From Platycnemis pennipes (lineage: Eukaryota > Arthropoda > Insecta > Odonata > Platycnemididae): a DNA stretch of 64,000 nucleotides. A model generated the notes under the pieces. It was not told where the DNA came from, did not search any database, and saw only the letters and a list, made by a program, of their open reading frames with translations. The DNA lies in contig OW121857.1 in NCBI GenBank assembly GCA_933228895.1, positions 3,968,001 to 4,032,000 of the forward strand, in the 5' to 3' direction. The number at the start of each line of letters is the position of its first letter. The stretch's first letter is position 1. The translations under genes and the position numbers were made by a program. Shown here piece by piece: positions 56,744-64,000 of the stretch.

Positions 56744-57664
56744 TACTCTAAACGAAAGGCGCCAAGGAGACCACGGCTTAACGTCCCATCCGACGGACGG
56801 AATACTGTACTTGAAATACCCTCCAATAGGCACTCAAGTGGGGACCGGTATTCCACTGAAAAATCCACCACTGCCGGGAATCGAACCCGGGCCCTCGGGA
56901 TGCGAGGCCAATACTCTAGAAGTACTCTGAAGTATTGCTGCCACGTTTAATTTATAAAGTGAGAATACATGCTCTATCCCGCTAATACGAATTCCAAAGT
57001 AGGTAAATCTTTCCTTACTTAGTTTAGAACTATTCCTTTACAAATACAACTCTTTGTTTTGAATTTTATTAATATTGATATTTTTGAATACTGTTTGGCA
57101 ACAATGCCTCTGCTACCATTTGGATGAATTGGTATTAATTACACCATGTCAATAACTAATGAAATATTTAAATTACATAAAAATATAGAAGGGCCTTGTT
57201 TTGGTATATTACTAAATTAAGTTAGCAAATAGGCTTGTAATCACGTTCCTTTTCAAGTACCGTTGCCAATGATAACAACATACTGTTGCGCCACTTTCGT
57301 GTAACTAAGGCTTGTCGGCTTTTTTTCAAGAAAACAATTATTAATACCAATTAAACAAGTGTGGTAAGGCGAGCAATTTTTTACAATGCTAATATCTACA
57401 TAACATTGCGCATCTTATATTAGATTAAGGTCAAAACGACATTTCTCTTAACATTATTAATCTGCAAATTTTACTGCAAGAGCCATGCCCTGCCGTATAA
57501 CCACGTATAAAATATCTGATTTTCAACGTCTTTTTTCTTCAAATATATAATGGAAAGGCCAAATTATTTTATTGCCAATCGATAGAAGGGCCAAGTAATT
57601 GTGTGTCCTGAAATTTTCACAAAAATGTCATCTACTTCATAATTCGGTGGAGCCTCCTTACAGG

Positions 57665-57845
57665 AATAGGGAACATGAAGGAGCGTTTGCAGATGTCGTG
57701 AGAAACATACTAATAACCCCTCCGTATTACCCTAGATTAAAAAGCAAGATTGCAGATTACATTGATAGTTTTCAACTTTTTTTTCCACGAGCTCCAAGCT
57801 ATGAGACAGTTGATAAGGTTCACGGAATATGTTGACTCAGAGTGA
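57665..57845 (+). pseudogene. Diverged L2-like LINE fragment
   Basis: The frame reads AFADVVRNILITPPYYPRLK and IADYIDSFQLFFPRAPSYET, aligning with FTEDVRHILKTPAYYARYDQ...REIDCRTDRYQMAFFPRTI of subfamily 1. It has a different 3' continuation and no TAGATG tail before the TIR element at 57854. Confidence 0.5.
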
Positions 57846-59379
57846 GAAGGACCCAGGGTGTCCACTAAAGTCAAAATATAAAATTCAAGCATAATTCAAG
57901 GTTTTCAAGGCTAAATTTATAAAAATTTCCAGGCTAATATATCGCGGTTCTTGTATGAGTCAAAAGTGATGTTTTTCGAGTTCTATGTAGAATATGGATT
58001 TTTTGTCGTTCAACCCATAGCATAATATAGATAAAGTAATTAAATAAGAAAAAATTGATAAATTAAAGTAATTAAATATGTAGTTTTATTGGCAGTAAGA
58101 GACTCTCTTTATTGGTTGGGAAAGATAAACTACTTTTTGATTGAACACCCTCTTTCTAAATTAGCATTTCAATGAGAAATTACAAATTCTTCTACAAGAG
58201 GAACTTAAAGAACCCACTGGCTTAAGTCTTCAGCATTCAACCACTGTTCTTGGAATGATGATTTTCTAAGTTAATATTTTTTGCCATGCTTTTCTATTTT
58301 AAGTCTCAAAGCCTAAATTTTCTGTTCACTCAGAATGAGAATGTAACATTTTTGTACCGGTAGACTATATAGAAAAAAGTGAAATCATAACAATCTTTAG
58401 TATCCTACACCATCTTTTTCTAACAAAATTAATGTAATAAAAATCCTAATTCAAGTAAGCGCAACCTGAATATATCTCACAAACATAAGCAATTAGATTT
58501 CTCAAAAAATTATAGAAAAGTTTGTAAAAAATATATTGCAAAGCCTACCAGAAAGCCAACTACATTGAACCTACAGTAAAGTATTCGATAACATCAAATG
58601 TGCAGTTAAAAGAAACATTATAAGTTCATTTTCATTAATAAAGGAATTATTTTCCAATTATTAATCAAATCCTTGAATGCTTTCAAATTCCTTTTTAGAA
58701 ACAAAAAAAATTTAATGCGGCCAAGAGATCCCATTTATGGAATATCCCGGGATTCCATTTTTAAGACAAAAAAATTATTATAGAATATTTCAAGCTGCTA
58801 ACTAGTAATTTTGCAATGTCTTATTAACAATAACCTTTGAAATGAAATTTGAGAATTTTCTACTCATAAGAAGAGGTTGTGTAACTCTGATCTTGAAATG
58901 AAATTAGACTTTCTTCATGCTACTATAAACAAAATTTAAAAAAGTCTCGGATTTTCTCTCCATTGGCCTGGGTTTGCAAGAAAAAAGTAGAATGACATGT
59001 GGGGAGAATTTATTCTCCTAAATCAGGTACGCCGACAATAGCAGAGTGGGGTGGTGGACTGCAGGTAATGAAGTTTGATTCTTATCGCTGTTCAAAAATT
59101 TTCTTTCAGCCATTGAATCAAAAAGTTTATCATCCTTCATTTCCAACCTTTTTGTGTGGATACTGACTTTTTTGTACTTCTATCGTTTAAACTACCTACA
59201 TTTACAAATTCGCCACTCAAAAATACATTGTAAAGTTAACATAATTATTACACGATTTAATTCTGCAATAAAAAATTTCTCCAATCCTTTCACTAACGCC
59301 AAATTTTATTATTTTTTAAATTATAAATTCACATGAAATTTCTGATAATCTACTTTTTTTAACTGCCTACTAGCATAAC

Positions 59380-59411
59380 CCTAGGAATACAGCATAGCCT
59401 GTATTCCTAGG
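59380..59411. repeat. Perfect 13-bp hairpin
   Basis: CCTAGGAATACAG, 6-nt loop, CTGTATTCCTAGG. An outer ACTGCCTA...TAGGCAGT pairing offers an alternative fold. No T-run follows on either side. Confidence 0.85.
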
Positions 59412-59482
59412 CAGTGTTAAGGATCGACCTCGCGACCTGCAGTACACTAGTCCTCATTTTTAGCAACTACGCTATCATAGGT
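59412..59482 (-). repeat. Degenerate tRNA-like SINE head
   Basis: The minus strand reads GATAGCGTAGTTGCTAA...ACTAGTGTACTGCAGGTCGC then GAGGTCGATCC. These resemble A-box, anticodon arm and a B-box with one base missing. No full cloverleaf can be drawn. Confidence 0.3.
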
Positions 59483-59484
59483 TC

Positions 59485-59815
59485 ACGGGAATCTGGCGAA
59501 TGTGGGCGACCCGCGTAACATTCGGCTTTATTTTTGTTCTCGCGCATCCGGGCCTATGGCTAAAAAAGTCACGACGAGTATTTTTTTATTTCGTTTTTGT
59601 GGCACGGAACAAATCTTCTCATTTCGTGACCAAGTTACACATTCTCTCCTTGTCAGTATCTACCATATGTACGTACATTCCATTCGCGGGGCGCATCGAT
59701 CACTAAGCCGAGAAATTTAAAATCTCCGATCCGGATCTGTATTTTTACTGTCTTCGGATATGATTTCAGTAGCGAATGAAATGAAAGATCCGTGGATCCA
59801 ACCCGACCATCCTTA
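59485..59815 (+). repeat. ~330-bp direct repeat, left copy
   Basis: It shares with 60505-60835 the order GGCGAATGT.GGC.ACCCGCGT, GTTACACAT.CTC, ACATTCCATTC.CGGGGC, TCGAT..CTAAGCCG and GATCCGGATC-type blocks, at roughly 75-80 percent by eye. It is GC-richer than its surroundings and non-coding. Confidence 0.7.
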
Positions 59816-59977
59816 ATTTATTAATGGTACATTTGTAAATCTAATTTATACAACAAAGGTATTATAAAGTGAGTATTCAGATGTACTGGTTTGAAATTGA
59901 AGATAATAACATTTTCGATGCAATGACTGAAAGAAAAATTAAACTGCGATACGGATCGAACTTCGCACAGTAAACTA

Positions 59978-60490
59978 CTGTCTGTAAAAAAAAAGCAAGA
60001 CACCCGAGTTTGAGGAGCTCTATCGTCTAAACGAAGCAATCAATTTCAATGCAACAAAAAGCATACGAGTGAGAGTTTATTTCTACGTTGGATCATTTAC
60101 TTCAAAAAATCCTCGGCTCCATAGTATTTCCTGTACTTAATTTTTTCTCAAAAAAGTACCCGTTTTTTGCCCGTAAAATCAAGTTGCCCAACTTTGAGCG
60201 CTTGGTATTCCCGTAGTTTTTGTTCCAAGAACTTGCGATTTTGATATAAGGAAGCCAGATTTATTAGTAACACTTTGCAGAAAACAAAGTGTTTATACCA
60301 CTAAAATTGATGGATTTGATGTAAACAACGCAAACCCCTGCTAACTTCGAAACCAATGGGTCAATTGAAAATTGATTGGTACTGTTGTATGCTGTACGAT
60401 GAATGCAATGCTGGTATTTTTTTACATTTACATTAAATATCACTAATAAGGACAATATCGCTTATTATTTATCTAGATATTTCTATACGC
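59978..60490 (-). mobile_element. Solo right arm of the Tc1/mariner-related element
   Basis: Starts TA-CTGTCTGTAAAAAAAAAGC and is the reverse complement of 56230-56743, running through GCAAGACACCCGAG, TTGCCCAACTTTGAGCG, GTAGTTTTTGTTCCAAGAAC and the inverted-arm sequence up to TATACGC. No transposase or second end is present. It lies between the two copies of the 330-bp direct repeat. Confidence 0.8.
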
Positions 60491-60504
60491 TCTCGTTGTC
60501 CGCC

Positions 60505-60835
60505 TGATCCCGGCGAATGTAGGCTACCCGCGTGACATCCTACGTAATTTTTCCCGCGATACCGGGGTAATGGGGAAAAGTCATATTTCTTTATTTTCCT
60601 TCTAGTTGCACGGGAACATTTTCATCTACTTTCGTGACATGAGTTACACATCCTCTTCTTGTCAATATCTACCGCACCTACATTCCATTCACGGGGCACT
60701 TCGATCGCTAAGCCGCGAAAATTAAAAATCTACGACCCGGATCCAATTTTATACCGTGTCTTTGGATCCCAATCCGGAACCGAGTAAAATGAATCCAACG
60801 GGTCCAACGGATCCAATCCGGCCATCACTACACGT
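60505..60835 (+). repeat. ~330-bp direct repeat, right copy
   Basis: See the left copy at 59485. This copy ends with the stutter GAATCCAACGGGTCCAACGG and GATCCAATCCGG. Confidence 0.7.
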
Positions 60836-61212
60836 TAGGCATATGTTTGCGTATCATGGGCTTAGTCCGATGTGCATTGAATGAGAACAAAGGGCACTTG
60901 ACGTGACGCTGAAGGCATCTGTTCGACAGTCGAACAGTTGAACGTCTCCGATCCACACAGCGCTGACGATACATTGAGCCTAACAACTTTTCCGTCGTTT
61001 ATTTATTTATTCATACCAACGGCAAATCCATATCTTAAAGTCATCGTTATTTATCATGTTTATAAAATAAGGATTTTTTGTCTTGAATTAAGAAATTTTA
61101 AAATTCCCGACTAAGACCAGAAAATCACGAATAATCCACGAACAATTCCCTGCACTGAAAATTCACGAATAATTCCCGATTTTCCAGGTTTTCCCGGTCA
61201 GTGGACACCCTG

Positions 61213-61548
61213 AGGACCTTATCCGCAATTTTGAGCAGGGTGAAAACCCCTGCTTCTTTAAGAAAGACCGTCGGGATTCCCTCGGTACTCATTTCCGTTT
61301 CAGGTACGTCCGATGATATTAGATTTTATTTGACATCTTCCTTATCGTACTTTGTGCATCTGAAAACCCTCACCCAGTCAGTGCCATCAAATGCCATTTG
61401 GTGACAGGAGTTTTTTCGCATGCAGAAGATGTCACGAGTTGTCTTTCAATGGCCGCATCGTAATCAACAAGAGCCTTTGGATACAACCGACGTAGCGTGC
61501 CTCAAGAGCCAAAGCTTCACGAATGAGATCAGTGAGATGAATTGCTTA
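61213..61548. other. No recognised feature
   Basis: Right flank of the 3.36-kb element up to copy E. Two short frames (61201-61404 and 61420-61638) have no recognisable domain. Confidence 0.4.
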
Positions 61549-62077
61549 ATGGGGGCGTTTACTCGGAACCGAAATCGCAATTTTGTACATGAAATCGTTA
61601 GATGGATACGAAAAAAAAAGAATTTAGTGAAAAACTAATCTTCTAACCACAACCATTCACTCATAAATCAAAAATTTTAATAAGCAGAAGGTGACGCCCA
61701 CCGAAGAAGCTGCTGTGATAACATTGACGTCATTTTCCTCCCGTCCTTGACTGTTTTTAGGGGAAGAGAGTGGAGGGGGGGCCTCGGAAGGTCTGCTCGC
61801 ACAGATGCTGTCGTAACTATCCTATTGGCGGAGTCAGCTGAGTACTCCCCATTGCGATAAGGCAAAGTAACTTCGCGGGCTCTGTTGTGATTGGACGAAG
61901 TCGTTATACGTCAGAGATTGCACCACGCCCACTTTTCCGAAAGGGTTAAAAACATCAGTTTTCGGCGCTTATAACTCGAGAAATAATTTACAGATAAAAA
62001 AACTGAAAAATACGGGTCTTTTTATTATACAAACTCTATCAGATTCGGCAATAAAAAAATATGGTAAACGACCCCAT
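61549..62077 (-). mobile_element. ~530-bp TIR element, copy E
   Basis: Both ends are intact: ATGGGGGCGTTTACTCGG at the left and GGTAAACGACCCCAT at the right. All internal landmarks are present. At 529 bp it is the best copy for defining the element. No exact target duplication was seen (flanks ...TTGCTTA and TCAACATT). Confidence 0.88.
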
Positions 62078-62582
62078 TCAACATTTGTTTAAGGAATCTT
62101 TTTCTGGAACATTTGTTAGATTGCATATTTTCCCTGCATTCAAGAATTTTCGGGGCTGTCGTCTGTGTTCCCTAGTTTCATTCCCTGTGTTCATCCAGTG
62201 ACCCTGGGATCCGGGTTGGCCGTTAAAGGAGATGATGCTGCTGAATCGAGGTTAATATAGATGAGAGAGGTAACCCTTTTTTTGGCTCGAACGTGCGTGT
62301 AGGAGGCTTCTAAGCGGTGAAGCGCTAAAGAAGGGCTTAGAGGGGTTAATGTGGAGCAGGAAGGAGAGTTGATCGAGGGTATATCCGAAATAGTGCAAAA
62401 GTTTGAGGAAGCATGTCCTTGAATACCTTTATAGGCCTCAGTCAAGGAGAGAATTAAAGAGCAATCTCTCAAGACTTTATTGTGTTTAGAAGCAAATTAT
62501 ACCATAGTTTGATGATTGACTGAATTTAGAAAATAGACTCTCCAACAACATAAACCAATATTTTTGGTTAGCCAACCACATA

Positions 62583-62843
62583 TTGTTTGATCTATTTAAA
62601 AACAAATCACCTAAGTATCTGTATGATTTGTTCCTTTGTTGTCCCTCTGTTTCCACAATGTCCACCAGATCTGATCCTAAACTATTGTATTCCCCAGGGC
62701 ATCGCACCACTATTTATAATAAAAAAGCATTTCTTGTAACGGCTTATCACACATGGAATAAGATGCCAACTGAAATTAAAAATTGCATATCTGTTAAAAC
62801 ATTTAAAATGAAACATTATGATTATTTACTTGCCCGGGAATAA
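62583..62843 (+). pseudogene. Non-LTR retrotransposon ORF2 C-terminus
   Basis: The frame reads RSDPKLLYSPGHRTTIYNKK, AFLVTAYHTWNKMPTEIKNC and ISVKTFKMKHYDYLL, then a stop. The pattern R(T).....F...A...WN..P.EI...S...FK..L..(Y)LL is the conserved end of CR1/Jockey-group ORF2 proteins. Weaker coding similarity may extend upstream. The 3' UTR reaches about 62960, where AATAAATTC occurs. The rest of the element is absent. Confidence 0.6.
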
Positions 62844-62959
62844 TATAAGTTACTCTTTTTTTTCAATTTGTGTTCATGTTATTAATGTTCCTTATTTACT
62901 GTACCATTTTGTTATGTGTTACATTATGAATACATGAGTTTTTTGTGCGGTAATAAATT

Positions 62960-64000
62960 CGGCTTGGTGTATAACTCCATTTGCTTTTTTTCTTACGTAC
63001 ATACATTTGTTATGTTATCAATTGGGGAGGCATTATATGTTGACATTTCATAAACATGAAAAGTTTGTCTTTTTTGTAATTGTCGATGTGCATATGCAAA
63101 CTGCATTATTATTATTTTTGTTCTTGTGGATTTTTCCTGAACAGAAATATTTTTATATTTATTCCTATCTATCAATCAATATCACAAAAAGGGTTTATGG
63201 TTTCTTTCAATGTGGTTCAATCTTGAATTTTGGCTCAATTTCGATGAGATAGAAAAGAGTACAAGCGAATGAGACTTTAATAACTCGGATAATCTCTCAG
63301 TGGTTAATTCATATTACAGAGGCTCTAAATGGGTTTCGCAAGAAATAGTTCCCTGCTAAATGCTCAATAGATGGTATTCAGTATGGTTAATCTCGCATTG
63401 AAGTAAGCTATAGGTTTTCACTTTCCTAATTATTATACTATTATAAACGAGAAGAAAGATAGCATTTTTTTAATTGGCTGAGGTTTGATTGAAAATTAGG
63501 ACCATTTTTGGCTGTTTCATTGCATTCAAACCTGCCATCAAAGTTAGTATTTGTTTTGTAGAGAATGATAATTTATATTATCACGTAGATTCCATTCCCC
63601 TACCTCAAATGCCGTTAATCATCGTACTAAGCGACTTGAAAAATCTATCTGACATTTAGCCATACTAAGCAAGCACACATGATCCATTAAAGTGATCGGA
63701 TCGAATGAGATGGCGCCTCAGAGATCCTGGCGCTAATAGAAAAGAGAATAACGCTGCGATTACCACCTTTCAATATAACCACCGGCCAATGGGGAATATG
63801 CATGAAATTTTTTTCTCGACGTTTAATGATATACTTGATGCGAAATTTTCTCACGAATTCAAATATTTAAGCCAAATTTTTCTATGCCGGACACAAAGAT
63901 TATTAAATGCAATTAAAATGTTCCCGAAAATTGACGAAAGTCACGTGACCTGAAACGCCTTCTGACGTCACTGCACGGTATAGGTTCCATATTGCACCGG
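62960..64000. other. No recognised feature
   Basis: AT-rich with short frames only. The frame at 63705-63953 (82 codons) has no known domain. No repeat matching the rest of the window was noticed. Confidence 0.45.

Larger units (their letters stand above)
54879..56937 (-). mobile_element. tRNA-derived SINE, interrupted
   Basis: In minus orientation the 5' piece (56937-56744) has a tRNA-like head with a perfect B-box (GGTTCGATTCC) and GGCCTCGCATCCCGAGGGCC, then the body block GTCGGATGGGACGTTAAGCC and GGCGCCTTTCG. The 3' piece (55019-54879) continues GGCTAATGCCGACGCAGGGT and ends in (AACC)n, seen on the plus strand as GGTTGGTTGGTTGGTT. The pieces join at TA, which is duplicated around the insertion at 55020-56743. 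Total SINE length is about 335 bp. The 5' end of the tRNA head is truncated. Confidence 0.75.
54713..57659. mobile_element. TIR element R, copy 2, split by nested insertions
   Basis: Left part 54713-54878 (TTAAGGATGTTCCACC, TCCGCGATTCAAA, CATTTTGACTTCG). Right part about 56938-57659 (TGCTGCCACGTTTAA through GGAGCCTCCTTA). The pieces are colinear with 35585-36533. They are separated by a SINE that itself contains a Tc1/mariner-related element. About 70 bp of R around the SINE site differ or are lost compared with copy 1. Confidence 0.75.
57854..61212. mobile_element. 3.36-kb TIR element (hAT-like ends), non-coding
   Basis: The left end CAGGGTGTCCACTAAAG and the right end, reverse-complemented CAGGGTGTCCACTGACC, form ~13-bp TIRs. 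AGGACC is repeated directly at both borders (57848-57853, 61213-61218), a 6-bp target duplication. hAT elements normally duplicate 8 bp, so the superfamily is uncertain. Sub-terminal sequences are rich in short repeats of TTCAAGG/TTCCAGG type. The interior is AT-rich with no transposase, but holds a tRNA-like fragment, a perfect hairpin, a 330-bp direct repeat and a Tc1-related arm. Confidence 0.65.

Noticed and set aside
1..64000. CRISPR array, prokaryotic operon, phage or integron features
   Set aside because: The sequence is clearly eukaryotic (LINEs, SINEs, copia); no regularly spaced short repeats or ribosome binding site-led gene runs are present.

Overview
This 64 kb window looks like intergenic or intronic DNA from an animal, most likely an arthropod and probably an insect. 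The reasons are its AT-rich composition, the absence of any long host-like ORF, and a dense, layered load of transposable elements of types common in arthropods: L2/CR1-like LINEs with (TAGATG)n tails, RTE-like LINEs with (GAT)n tails, Penelope-like, Ty1/copia, Tc1/mariner, PIF/Harbinger and hAT-like elements, MITEs and tRNA-derived SINEs. No host protein-coding gene can be supported from the sequence. The only long coding stretches belong to transposons, and nearly all are broken.

Layout. 0-15 kb: a SINE fragment, a perfect 61-bp inverted repeat carrying a hammerhead-ribozyme-like motif (about 2.4-2.6 kb), copy A of a ~530-bp TIR element (5.9 kb), a foldback MITE (7.1 kb), LINE remnants, a second ribozyme-like motif (10.0 kb), an L2 copy (11.8-12.6 kb) and a Penelope-like element with reverse transcriptase and GIY-YIG remains (13.0-14.2 kb). 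15-28 kb: two L2 copies, one fused to a novel 3' block (X), a Tc1-type MITE (21.9 kb), a 557-bp TIR element with a 5-bp target duplication (24.8 kb), a foldback (25.9 kb) and the best RTE copy (27.1-27.9 kb). 28-34 kb: a head-to-head ribozyme-like repeat, a CpG-rich inverted-repeat patch, tRNA-like sequences and a three-layer nest in which a PIF/Harbinger element lies inside an L2 that lies inside an older LINE. 35-41 kb: a 949-bp TIR element (R) and a copia retrotransposon with two 209-bp LTRs differing at 3 positions. The copia element lacks gag and protease, has a stop and frameshifts, and is itself hit by an L2. 44-54 kb: polypyrimidine DNA, copies B-D of the ~530-bp element, an RTE copy, the second L2-X chimera, and a hAT-like element with a BED-finger remnant. 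54-61 kb: a second nest (Tc1/mariner-related inside SINE inside R), then a 3.36-kb TIR element containing another Tc1-related arm and a 330-bp direct repeat. 61-64 kb: copy E and a LINE C-terminal fragment.

The elements do not form a cooperating gene system. Their relations are chronological: insertions within insertions give a relative order of activity. The most recent event visible is the L2 3' end inside the copia RNase H region. The most interesting possible novelty is a recurring RNA-like motif (CTGANGA, hairpin, GAAAC, second stem, usually NUH) at about 2.4, 10.0 and 28.5 kb, close in order and pairing to a type I hammerhead ribozyme. Next come the ~530-bp TIR family with five copies and the L2-X chimera with the same junction at two loci.
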